The translations under genes were made by a program, and so were the position numbers. Of a stretch of 64,000 nucleotides of DNA, positions 51,129 to 59,337 are shown one piece after another; within the stretch, counting starts at the first letter, position 1, and every line of letters starts with the position of its first letter. Source of the stretch: JBQTKD01 sp052386455 (lineage in GTDB: Bacteria; Actinomycetota; Actinomycetes; Sporichthyales; Sporichthyaceae); NCBI GenBank assembly GCA_052386455.1, contig JBQTKD010000043.1, positions 1-64,000 of the forward strand, given 5' to 3'. The notes under the pieces are model-generated. The model was not told the DNA's origin, ran no database searches, and worked only from the letters and a program-made list of their open reading frames with translations.

Positions 51129-52715
51129 TCACTTCCAGGTGTAGATGACGAACTGATCCTCGTCTGGGGCGAACCCGGACGGCGAGCCGTCGGGGTTGGC
51201 CGACGTGTTGGACGAGGTGTACTTGTACATGAATTCGCGACCCTGGCCGTGTTCCCTGTTCCAGTTGGTGCCGTAGCGCTCGGAGTTCTTCCACGAGAAG
51301 CGCTGGTCCAACGACGCGTCGGCTTCGTAGACGTCGCCGTTGCCGAGTTGCGCCATGAGCCGCTCGCGCGTGAGGTTCGGCCCCACCGCCTTCGCCGCCT
51401 TCGCGAACACGTTCGCGCCCACGTAGCCGGCCTGCACGATGTGGTGGTTCGTGCCGCGGTTGGCGCGGGCGTACTTGAACATGACCGCCATGAACTCCGG
51501 GCCCCACAGCTTGTAGGTCGTGTTGGTCCAGTACCGGTTCACAGGGTGCTTGCCGAAGATCGAACCGAGCACCTCGGCCGCGAGGTGGTTGCCCGAGATG
51601 CCGAGCGTCGGGTAGTAGTTCTGCTGAGCGGCTTCGACCATGAACTTCGCCATGGTCGCCGGGTTGATCACATAGTGAATGATGTGCTCGGGGTTTGCCG
51701 CGCGCATCGAAAGAACGTGCGAAGACATCGAGGTCTCGGAAATGGAGACGTCGGCCTTCTTCACCAGCTTGGCGCCGGAGGCGTCCATGATCTTCGAGAC
51801 TTCGTTGCAGGCCAGCTGCATCTCGGGGCTCGTCAGGCAGACCAGGCCGTAGGTCTTGGGCTTGACGACGTTCTTCGCCCAGTTCGCGCCGGCCATCGCC
51901 TCGTGGATCATCGACATGTGGGTCGGGAACATGTACGGGTCCTGCCACTCGGTCTGCGAGTAGGCCCACGTACCGACGGCCGGCACCTTGAACTGCTTGA
52001 GGTCGTCGTGCACCGATGCCGACGCCCACGACGAATAGGTCAGCAGAGAGAAGACGCGGTCCTGACTGACGAGCTTCTTGATGCAGGCCTTCGAACGGGA
52101 GACCTCGCCGGGACCGTCGTCGCAGTCGGTGACGAGCAGCCGACGCCCGAGCACTCCGCCGCGGTCGTTGATCGACGTGAGCGAGGCCGACAGGCCCCGG
52201 ACCATGGGCGCAACGAGGACGTTGCCCAGCGCCATGCCGTGCATCGAGACCGAGCCCAGTTTGATGGAGTCCTTGGACACGCCGACGTCGGTCGCGCCGC
52301 CCTTCTCCGCGGCGATTGTCTCGTTCGCGGCCTTCTCCGTCGCGTTGTCGAGGCTGGTGATCCCCGCGTCTTCGGCGGCCACGGCCTTGTTCGCCTTCGC
52401 GGGCGCGGCCTTGCTCTTGGCGGCCGACGCGTCGGCCTTCGCGGCCTTGACCGCGGGCGCGACCTTCTTCGCCACGGGCGCCGCTGCCGGCGCCGCCGCG
52501 GCGACCTTTGCGTCTGCGTGGCTCTCGCTCGCGTGGGCTGCGGGCGCGTCCGCGGCTTCCGCCGGGGCCGCTGCCGGAGCTGCCGCGGGTGCGGCCGACT
52601 GCTCTGCGACGGCCTGCGGCCCGTCTCCGCTGCCGCCACAGGCGGTCAACGTCAGCGCCACGCTGACCGCTACGGGAAGGACGATCACGGCGCGTCGTTG
52701 CGCAATGGGTCTCAT
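51129..52715 (-). CDS. Substrate-binding lipoprotein (Peripla_BP_6-like) with long Ala-rich linker
   Basis: 528 aa, ATG with GAGGAGA upstream. Lipobox LTAC (Cys near residue 26). Residues about 30-125 are an Ala/Lys/Pro/Glu low-complexity linker. Then comes the periplasmic binding fold: IKLGSVSMHGMALGNVLVAPMVRGLSASLTSINDRGGVLGRRLLVTDCDDGPGEVSRSKACIKKLVSQDRVFSLLTYSS, typical of branched-chain amino-acid/urea-type binding proteins. No permease or ATPase genes are adjacent, so it is an orphan solute sensor or binder. The linker probably spans the cell wall. Confidence 0.85.
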   Translation of the reverse strand: MRPIAQRRAVIVLPVAVSVALTLTACGGSGDGPQAVAEQSAAPAAAPAAAPAEAADAPAAHASESHADAKVAAAAPAAAPVAKKVAPAVKAAKADASAAKSKAAPAKANKAVAAEDAGITSLDNATEKAANETIAAEKGGATDVGVSKDSIKLGSVSMHGMALGNVLVAPMVRGLSASLTSINDRGGVLGRRLLVTDCDDGPGEVSRSKACIKKLVSQDRVFSLLTYSSWASASVHDDLKQFKVPAVGTWAYSQTEWQDPYMFPTHMSMIHEAMAGANWAKNVVKPKTYGLVCLTSPEMQLACNEVSKIMDASGAKLVKKADVSISETSMSSHVLSMRAANPEHIIHYVINPATMAKFMVEAAQQNYYPTLGISGNHLAAEVLGSIFGKHPVNRYWTNTTYKLWGPEFMAVMFKYARANRGTNHHIVQAGYVGANVFAKAAKAVGPNLTRERLMAQLGNGDVYEADASLDQRFSWKNSERYGTNWNREHGQGREFMYKYTSSNTSANPDGSPSGFAPDEDQFVIYTWK

Positions 52716-52893
52716 GTGTTCTCCTCGTCGGGGGCTCGGTGGGGCCCAGGCTCATGGGACCACCGGCGGCGCACCCGGGGATCGCCCCCGCGGGGTCAAG
52801 AACTACCCCCTTGGGGGTGAATGTGGCCCCGCTCACACGGCGGATCGAGCCGAGTGTCAACACACGACATTCGACCGTCGGCTGCTTGTCCTT

Positions 52894-52970
52894 CTACGCG
52901 GCGATCTGAGCGGTCGTCAGGGGCTCGGTGATCTGCGCCCGCGCCGGCCCAGAGATCGACGCTCCCAGGC
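52894..52970 (-). pseudogene. Fragment of a second DUF5997 gene
   Basis: Reads LGASISGPARAQITEPLTTAQ in the minus frame and stops at 52894. The intact protein at 48.3-48.7 kb has LGVSISGLARAEITEPLTTAQ. The DNA match is about 75 bp. It is the middle of the gene only, in the 301-nt gap 52716-53016 next to the LysR-like gene, where an intact DUF5997 gene is normally found. Confidence 0.7.
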
Positions 52971-53016
52971 GGCCATGCGCCCAAGGCTGCCGAGACCGGC
53001 CACTAGCCTGAGCCGC

Positions 53017-53688
53017 GTGACCGAAGCGAGCACTGCGGCATTCCGGCTCGCCTTCGTCCCCGGCGTCACCCCGGACAAGTGGGTGCGGATGTGGTCCGAG
53101 CGCCGGCCCCGCGTTCCGCTGGACCTCGTTGCGGCCGGCAACGACGAGGCCGTGCCTCTGATCCGGACCGGCGCGGTGGACGCCGCCCTGCTCCGCCTGC
53201 CGATCGACCGGACCGGGCTGCACGCCATCCCGCTCTACGTCGAGGTCTCGGTGGCCGTGGTCCCCAAGACGCACTTCGTCTCCGCGGCCGACGAGGCGCT
53301 GGTCGCCGACCTGGCCGACGAGATCGTCCTGCGCCCGCGCGACGAGACACTCGCCTGGCCCGGCGGCGGGCCGGGCACGCCGGCGACCTACGTCCCCGAC
53401 ACGACGGCCGAGGCGATCGAGCTCGTCGCCGCGGGCGTGGGCCTGCTGGTCCTCCCCCAGTCGCTGGCACGCCTGCACCACCGCCGCGACCTCGTCTACC
53501 GCCCGCTGGTCGACGCTCCCTCCTCGACCGTCGCCCTCGCCTGGCCGGACGGCGAGAACTCCGACTCGATGGAGGAGTTCATCGGGATCGTCCGCGGCCG
53601 TACGGTCAACAGCTCGCGCACTCCGCGCCGGGACGGGGCCCCGGACGCGCGATCCCCCGCTCCGAAGGGCGCCGCTCGACGCTGCTGA
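53017..53688 (+). CDS. LysR-type substrate-binding domain protein without HTH
   Basis: 223 aa, GTG start; TAGCCT ends 7 nt before it (probably leaderless). Begins FRLAFVPGVTPDKWVRMWSERRPRVPLDLVAAGNDEAVPLIRTGAVDAALLRLPID, the start of a LysR effector domain, and continues to ELVAAGVGLLVLPQSLARLHHRRDLVYRPL. It has no DNA-binding domain. This form is a known neighbour of DUF5997 in actinobacteria, and the DUF5997 HTH-like region may supply DNA binding (inference). Its stop lies just before a hairpin repeat. Confidence 0.85.
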   Translation: MTEASTAAFRLAFVPGVTPDKWVRMWSERRPRVPLDLVAAGNDEAVPLIRTGAVDAALLRLPIDRTGLHAIPLYVEVSVAVVPKTHFVSAADEALVADLADEIVLRPRDETLAWPGGGPGTPATYVPDTTAEAIELVAAGVGLLVLPQSLARLHHRRDLVYRPLVDAPSSTVALAWPDGENSDSMEEFIGIVRGRTVNSSRTPRRDGAPDARSPAPKGAARRC

Positions 53689-53693
53689 CCACC

Positions 53694-53760
53694 GAGCACA
53701 GAAGCGCCGGATGAGGCGGCCGCGGGGCGGATCGGCACCTCACGCGCGGCTTCTGTGCTC
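53694..53760. repeat. 67-bp hairpin repeat / probable terminator
   Basis: Arms 53694-53716 and 53738-53760 pair as GAGCACAGAAGC / GCTTCTGTGCTC (12 bp), a 6-nt mismatch, then TGAGG / CCTCA (5 bp), with a 21-nt loop. It lies 5 nt after the LysR-like stop and 29 nt from the tRNA 3' end, so it could terminate both. A diverged half copy is at 43445-43490. Confidence 0.7.
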
Positions 53761-53789
53761 AAGAGTCATCGCGCACGGGAGGGCTGTGG

Positions 53790-53863
53790 AGCCGCCTTGG
53801 GGAGTCGAACCCCAGACCTACGCATTACGAGTGCGTCGCTCTAACCGACTGAGCTAAGGCGGC
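53790..53863 (-). tRNA. tRNA-Thr (anticodon CGT)
   Basis: The minus strand folds as a full cloverleaf: acceptor GCCGCCT/AGGCGGC, D-arm GCTCAGTCGGTTAGAGC, anticodon stem ACGCA/TGCGT with loop CTCGTAA (anticodon CGT, reading ACG), T-arm TGGGGTTCGACTCCCCA, discriminator T. CCA is not encoded. A possible -10 TAGGAT lies at 53901-53906 on the minus strand. The gene sits between two protein genes, in a place where integrases could act, but no integrase is seen. Confidence 0.97.
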
Positions 53864-54061
53864 TTGGAGTGGACGGTCACCGCCGCCCACGCCGCGGACG
53901 ATCCTAGTGGGCGCGCGGCGCTGCTCGCCCCACGGTTGCCGCGTGCCGGGGCGCATACCCGGACGCATTGGCGCACGACGGCTTCCGGGGGTGACACTGG
54001 GAGTCGACCGAACGGCAGGCCGATGTCGCCCCGCCCTCGAAGGGGAGTTGGGGAGGCCACC

Positions 54062-55522
54062 GTGGACCTGGTGCGAAGGCTGGCGCTGCTGAGCTGCGTC
54101 GGGCTGCTGGTGGCTGGGTGCGGGAGCCGGCTCAGCGCCGAGGAGATCCGCGCCGGCGGCGAGGTGTCGCAGGTCAGCCTGCCGCAGGACTTCCTGGAGA
54201 GCCTGCGGGCGCCGGCCGCGCAGGCAGCGGCCGCGGGCGCGGCGGAGGTGACCGCGGCGGCACCCGTCCCCCCCCCGGCGTTCCCGCGGGAACGTCCAAG
54301 GCGAAGGGCCCGCAGGCTTCGGCCGCGTCGGCGCCCACGGCAACGGCCGCGAAGCCCGTAGCGCCGGCACCGACTGCACCGGCCAAGGCGACGGCGACCT
54401 GCACCACGCCGGGGGCGCCGATCTCGATCGGCCAGGTCGGCACGTTCAGCGGGGTGGGCGGGGCAATCACGGCGAACGCGCGCACGGCGCTGGCGGTGTG
54501 GGTGCGGTCGGTGAACGACCGGGGCGGGCTCGGCTGCCACCCGGTCGTGCTGCGCAGCATCGACGACGGAATGGACCCGGCGAAGACCTCCGCCGCCGTG
54601 GCGACGCTGGCCACCAAGGACAAGGTCGTCGCGCTGGTCGGCACGGTCGCTCCGGCGACGGTGAACGGCCTGCTCGACGGTGTCGGCAAGGCGCGGATCC
54701 CGGTCGTCGGCGGAGACGGCGTGGGCCGGGAGTGGACCGAAAACAAGTGGCTGTTCCCGCAGGGCGGCAGCTTCGAGCCGGTCATCGAGGAACGCCTGCG
54801 CTACGGCGTCGGGCTCGGCAAGTCGAAGATCGGCCTCCTGTACTGCGTCGAGGCCGGCGCGTGCACCGAGGTCGCCGAGGTCGCGCCAGGGCTGGCGAAG
54901 AACGCGGGCGCGGAGATCGTCATGAGCTCGCCGGTCTCGATCACCCAGACCGACTTCACCGCGCAGTGCCAGAACGCCAAGAACGCGGACGCGGACGCGC
55001 TGCTGCTCGGCGTCGACGGCTCGAGCATCGGCCGCGTCGCGCGGTCCTGCGCCTCGCTGAACTACCACCCGCTGCTCATCGCCAACGGCCTGCTGATCAG
55101 CGCCGCGCAGTCCAAGGACCCCGGCATCCGCAAGAACCGACTGCTCACCACCACCGCGAACGCCCCATGGCTCACCACGGACACCGCCGGGCAGAAGGAG
55201 TTCGCTGCGGCCCTCGCGAAGTACAGCCCCCAGCAGCCCGCTCGATGCGGCCGCGATGGTGGCGTGGTCGGCGGGCAAGCTGTTCGAGGCCGCGATCGCG
55301 GGACTGGGCGCCAAGGCGAGCGACGGCCCGATCGACACGGCCGACGTGCTCGCCGGGCTCGGCACCATCCGCAACGAGACCCTCGGCGGCCTCGCGCCAC
55401 CGCTGACCTTCACGCCCGATCAGGAACGCGCACCCGTGGTGCGGTGCGCCTTCGTCGAGCTGCTCACCGAACAGGGCTGGACTGCACCGGTCGGCAGCAA
55501 GCCCGTGTGTCGAAAGAACTGA
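54062..55522 (+). pseudogene. Branched-chain amino-acid-type substrate-binding lipoprotein with two frameshifts
   Basis: The GTG at 54062 (GGGAGG upstream) opens a lipoprotein MDLVRRLALLSCVGLLVAGCGS. The frame is lost in a run of nine C (54268-54276) and resumes as GTSKAKGPQASAASAPTATA, an Ala-rich linker, then GAPISIGQVGTFSGVGGAITANARTALAVWVRSVNDRGGLGCHPV and the rest of a Peripla_BP_6 fold. A second shift at about 55235-55245 (CAGCAGCCCGCTC) moves to LDAAAMVAWSAGKLFEAAIAGLG and ends CRKN at 55522. Rejoined it is about 485 aa and complete. It is a relative of the lipoprotein at 51.1-52.7 kb with a similar linker. The homopolymer suggests sequencing error or slippage. Confidence 0.8.
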
Positions 55523-55539
55523 CGGCACGTCACACCAGG

Positions 55540-55584
55540 GTCGAGCGGCCCCTCGTCCCACCGTGGCCGAAGGAGCCGCTCGAC
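55540..55584. terminator. Bidirectional hairpin terminator
   Basis: Perfect 10-bp arms GTCGAGCGGC / GCCGCTCGAC (55540-55549, 55575-55584), extended inside by CCT/AGG after one mismatch. It lies between convergent stops at 55522 and 55598. Confidence 0.7.
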
Positions 55585-55597
55585 GTCCGTTGCAGGC

Positions 55598-56275
55598 TTA
55601 GGCGTTCGCCCCTGCCGGCGCCACCTCCGGCGACACCTCAAGCGACCCCTCCGGTGCCGTGCCGGGACCGTCGGGGCCGCTCGGCCCGCGCCGCTCCGGC
55701 ATCGTCACGCCGCACTTCGTGGCCGCGGCCTCGAACTGTGATCGCTGCTGCGCCATCTCCTCGCGGCTCGGCCGCTCCTTCGGACGTTCGCCGGGCTTGA
55801 ACTCCGGCTTTCCGAAGCCCTCCTTCTGCAGGCACGACCGCTGCTCGTCGGTGAGCTGCGGCCCACGGCGGTGCATCCGCCCACCGTGCCCGCCGAACCC
55901 ACCGGGACCTCCCGGCCCGCGGTGGAACTGCGCCCGCTCCGGCAGCCCGCACTCCTTGGCCGCGGCCTGCTTGGCCTCGCGACGCTTCTCGAACTCCTCC
56001 CGGCGCTTCTGCAGGTCCTCGCGCGACGGGCGCTCGCCCGGCTTGAAGTCCGGCTTGCCGAAGCCCTTGCCCTCCATGCACGTCCGCTGCTCGTCGGTGA
56101 GCCCGCGGGGGCCGTGCCCACGGGCCTCCGGCGGCTGGGCCGGGTCCGCCTCCTTCGGTGCACTCGTGGCGCCGCCGGGCGCGGGGACGTCGTCGGCCAT
56201 GGCCATCGACGCCATGCCGGCGGGCAGAAGAATCGCAGCGGCGGCAACCGCGACGACCAGGCGCGAAACGCGCAT
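55598..56275 (-). CDS. Secreted two-repeat protein with LTxxQ motifs
   Basis: 225 aa from the ATG giving MRVSRLVVAVAAAAILLPAG (GAGAGGA upstream); signal peptide cleaved near SMAMADD. Two homologous repeats of about 55 residues: GLTDEQRTCMEGKGFGKPDF..PSREDLQKRREEFEKRREAKQAAAKECGLP and QLTDEQRSCLQKEGFGKPEF..PSREEMAQQRSQFEAAATKCGVT. Each has LTDEQ, a conserved GFGKP(D/E)FKPGERP hinge and a Cys at either end, as in a disulfide-stapled helical hairpin. A Gly/His linker separates them. LTxxQ recalls CpxP/Spy envelope chaperones, but homology is uncertain. Confidence 0.78.
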   Translation of the reverse strand: MRVSRLVVAVAAAAILLPAGMASMAMADDVPAPGGATSAPKEADPAQPPEARGHGPRGLTDEQRTCMEGKGFGKPDFKPGERPSREDLQKRREEFEKRREAKQAAAKECGLPERAQFHRGPGGPGGFGGHGGRMHRRGPQLTDEQRSCLQKEGFGKPEFKPGERPKERPSREEMAQQRSQFEAAATKCGVTMPERRGPSGPDGPGTAPEGSLEVSPEVAPAGANA

Positions 56276-56362
56276 CGTGTTCCTCTCGTCAGACTGTGGT
56301 CCGGCGATGGTGGGGCCACGGCCTTGGGCGCAGGGACCCAACAGCTTGCGATTGCCTGTGAA

Positions 56363-57718
56363 TCAGACGATGACGCCGGGGTTGAGGATGCCGAGTGGGT
56401 CGAATGCGGCCTTTATCCGCCCGGTCAGCGCGAGAACGTCTTCGCCGACCTGATCCACGAGCCACGGGCGCTTGAGCGTGCCGACCCCGTGCTCGCCGGT
56501 GATCGTGCCGCCGAGCGAGATCGCGAGCGCCATGATCTCGCCGAACGCCGCCTCGCCCGCGGCAACCGACGCGGGGTCGGCCGGATCGACGATCAGCAGG
56601 GGATGGGTGTTCCCGTCCCCGGCGTGGGCGATGAGCGCGATCTCCACGCCTCGTTCGGCGCCGATGCGGTGCACGCCGTCGACGAGGTCCGGCAGCCGCG
56701 GCAGCGCGACACCGACGTCCTCCAGCAGCAGCCGGCCCCGACGTTCCGCCGCGGGAATCGCGGCCCGCCGCGCGCCCACGAACAGCGCGCCCTCCGCCGG
56801 GTCCGTCGTGGCGACGACCTCGGTGGCGCCGCACTTTTCGAAGGCCTCGACGATCAGCGCGAGCTCCCGCTCGCCCGCCTCCCCGCCGGCGTCGGTCTGC
56901 GCCACGAGCAGCGCCGCCGCGGTCCGGTCGAGACCCATCTTCAGCATGTCCTCGACGCCGTTGATCGCGATCGCGTCCATGTACTCGAGCATCGCCGGAC
57001 GCATCGCACCGGTCACCGCCAGCACGGCCGCGGTCGCCGCGGCGTCGGTCGCGAACGTCGCCACCGCGGTGGCCGGAGCCGGCTGCGGCGGCAGCAGACG
57101 CAACGTCACTTCCGTGACCACACCGAGGGTTCCCTCGCTGCCGACCATCAGCTTCACCAGCGACAACCCGGCGCTGTCCTTGAGCCGCACACCGCCGAGC
57201 CGGATCGCCGTACCGTCGGCCAGCACCACCTCCAGCGCCAGCACGTAGTCGCTCGTGACGCCGTACTTCACGCAGCACAGCCCACCGGCGTTGGTGGCGA
57301 CGTTCCCGCCGATCGAGCAGATTTCGAACGAGGACGGGTCCGGCGGGTACCAGAGCCCGGCGGCCGCTGCGGCCGCCTTCACCTCGGCGTTGAACAGCCC
57401 CGGCGCAACGACCGCGGTCCGCGTGACCGGGTCGATCGAGATGGCCCGCATCCGTTCGGTGCACAGCACGATGCCGTCCGAGCGAGCCGTGCTGCCCCCG
57501 GACAGCGACGTTCCCGCGCCGCGCAGCGTCACGGGGATTCGGTGCGCGGTGGCCCAGCGCATCGTCGTCTGCACGTGCTCGGTGGACTCCGCGCGCACCA
57601 CGGCCAGCGGCACCCCGGCGAACGGGTCGTCGGCCCGGTCTCGGCGGTACTTCTCGACCAGGTCCGGATCGGACACGACGACGTCGGGCCCGAGCGCGTC
57701 CAGGAGTTCGGCTAGCAC
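56363..57718 (-). CDS. FAD-linked oxidase, GlcD/D-lactate dehydrogenase-like
   Basis: 451 aa, GTG start. PCMH-type FAD-binding domain: VTLRGAGTSLSGGSTARSDGIVL, APGLFNAEVKAAAAAAGLWYPPDPSS, CSIGGNVATNAGGLCCVKYGVTSDYV. C-terminal FAD-linked oxidase domain with ALIAHAGDGNTHPLLI (His for substrate), ISLGGTITGEHGVGTLKRPW and DPLGILNPG. It oxidises a 2-hydroxy acid such as glycolate or D-lactate. There is no GlcE/GlcF gene, so it is the single-subunit form. Cytoplasmic or membrane-associated. Confidence 0.92.
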   Translation of the reverse strand: MLAELLDALGPDVVVSDPDLVEKYRRDRADDPFAGVPLAVVRAESTEHVQTTMRWATAHRIPVTLRGAGTSLSGGSTARSDGIVLCTERMRAISIDPVTRTAVVAPGLFNAEVKAAAAAAGLWYPPDPSSFEICSIGGNVATNAGGLCCVKYGVTSDYVLALEVVLADGTAIRLGGVRLKDSAGLSLVKLMVGSEGTLGVVTEVTLRLLPPQPAPATAVATFATDAAATAAVLAVTGAMRPAMLEYMDAIAINGVEDMLKMGLDRTAAALLVAQTDAGGEAGERELALIVEAFEKCGATEVVATTDPAEGALFVGARRAAIPAAERRGRLLLEDVGVALPRLPDLVDGVHRIGAERGVEIALIAHAGDGNTHPLLIVDPADPASVAAGEAAFGEIMALAISLGGTITGEHGVGTLKRPWLVDQVGEDVLALTGRIKAAFDPLGILNPGVIV

Positions 57719-57744
57719 GCCACCGTCATATCAGGCGTCGCGGC

Positions 57745-59337
57745 CTAGCAACGCTTGCCGTCCGGCGGGGTCTTGCCGGTGACGAGGTAGGCGTCGATGG
57801 CCTTGTCGATGCAGCGGTTGCCGGAGCCGTGCGCGGTGTGGCCGTCGCCCTCGCGGGTCAGAAGCACCCCGGACTCCAGTTGCTTGGCCAGGTTCACCGA
57901 CCACTCGTAGGGCGTGGCCGGGTCGTTGGTGGTGCCCAACACGAGGATCGGCAGTGCGCCGGGCGCGCGCACCGGGCCGGCCGGACGATCGAGGCTCACG
58001 GGCCAGTAGGCGCACGGCAGCGCGCCCCAGGCGATGAACTGGCCGAACAGCGGCGAGACCGCCTCGAACTCGGGCACGACGGCCTGAATGTCGGCGACCG
58101 AGGATCTGTCCGGGTGGTCCAGGCAGGTCACGGCGTAGATGGCCTCGGCGCTGTTGTTGGCGTACCTGCCGTCCAACCCGCGGTCGGCGTACTGGTCGGC
58201 CAGGGTCAGCAGCCTGGAGCCGTCGCCGGCGTAGGCGGCGCTCAGCGCGGCCCGTACCTCCGGCCACAGGAACTCCGCGTACATCCCGTACAGCAGGCCG
58301 AGGGTGGCCAGCGCCTCGTTCAGGTCCCGCCCGGAGCGCGTCTTGATCGGCTTGGCGTCCAGCTTCTTCAGCAGCGCGGCCAGCCGTGTGCGGACCTCGC
58401 CGTCGGACTTGCCGATCGCGCACGGCTTGTTCTTCAGGCAGTCCGCCACGAACGCGGAGAAGGCGATCTCGAAGCCCTTGGCCTGGCCGAGCAGGATCTG
58501 CCGGTTGCTCAGCGCCGGGTCCACGACGGCGTCGAGCACCATGCGGCCGACGCGCGACGGGAACAGCCGCGCGTAGGTGGCGCCGATGTAGGTGCCGTAG
58601 GAGTAGCCGAGCCAGTTCAGCCTGTCGTCGCCGAACAGCGCGCGCAGCACGTCGATGTCGCGGGCGACGGACTCGGTGTCGACGTGGCCGATCAGGCTCC
58701 CGGTCTTGGCGGCGCAGCCCTCGGCCAGCGCCTTGGCCTGCGCCTCGACGTCCGCGATGTCCGCCGCGTCGTCCGGCGTCGGGTCTGCAGACAGCGCCCT
58801 GTCGAGCTGACGGTCCGTCAGGCAGTCGACCGGGGCGCTGGATCCGACGCCGCGCGGGTCGAAGCCCACGATGTCGTAGCGGGCCCGCACGTCCGCACCG
58901 AAACGGTCGGCGACGCCGGTGAGGAACCGGGTTCCGGGCGCCCCGGGGCCGCCGGGGTTGATGAGCAGCGACCCGATCCGCTCCGCGCCGCCGCGCGCGC
59001 GGACCCGGTTCACCGCAAGCTCGATGGTTTCGCCCGAAGGCTCGGCCCAGTTCGTCGGAACGGTGACGGACGCGCACTGGACGCCGGCGTCGCAGTTGCG
59101 CCACGACAGCTTCTGCTCGTAGAAGCGAGCCAGCGCCGCGTCCGCGGCGGGATCCGGCGTCGGCGCACTGGCAGTCGGGGACGGTGTCGCCGACGCAGAC
59201 GGCGTTTCGACCGTCGTGGCCTCGGGCGACGACGGCGCCGCGGCGCCGTCGGGAACCGCGTTGTCCCCGCTGCCGCCGCAGGCGGCGAGCAACGACAGCG
59301 ACGCGACGACGACTACGGCCCGGCGGCTCAAGAGCAT
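57745..59337 (-). CDS. Secreted alpha/beta-hydrolase lipoprotein (tripeptidyl aminopeptidase, SlpD/SlpE type)
   Basis: 530 aa. Lipoprotein signal MLLSRRAVVVVASLSLLAACGG, then a Ser/Thr/Pro linker to about residue 65. Alpha/beta-hydrolase core: LLINPGGPGAPG oxyanion region, nucleophile Ser in LNWLGYSYGTYIGA, Asp in VLGTTNDPATPY and His in GDGHTAHGSGNRC of the TAP-like C-terminal domain. It removes N-terminal tripeptides from peptides outside the cell. Start ATG lies 10 nt inside the upstream paralogue's end. Confidence 0.92.
   Translation of the reverse strand: MLLSRRAVVVVASLSLLAACGGSGDNAVPDGAAAPSSPEATTVETPSASATPSPTASAPTPDPAADAALARFYEQKLSWRNCDAGVQCASVTVPTNWAEPSGETIELAVNRVRARGGAERIGSLLINPGGPGAPGTRFLTGVADRFGADVRARYDIVGFDPRGVGSSAPVDCLTDRQLDRALSADPTPDDAADIADVEAQAKALAEGCAAKTGSLIGHVDTESVARDIDVLRALFGDDRLNWLGYSYGTYIGATYARLFPSRVGRMVLDAVVDPALSNRQILLGQAKGFEIAFSAFVADCLKNKPCAIGKSDGEVRTRLAALLKKLDAKPIKTRSGRDLNEALATLGLLYGMYAEFLWPEVRAALSAAYAGDGSRLLTLADQYADRGLDGRYANNSAEAIYAVTCLDHPDRSSVADIQAVVPEFEAVSPLFGQFIAWGALPCAYWPVSLDRPAGPVRAPGALPILVLGTTNDPATPYEWSVNLAKQLESGVLLTREGDGHTAHGSGNRCIDKAIDAYLVTGKTPPDGKRC

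Noticed and set aside
53790..53863. tRNA-Thr as an integration site of a genomic island
   Set aside because: No integrase, no repeat of the tRNA 3' end and no phage genes were seen nearby.
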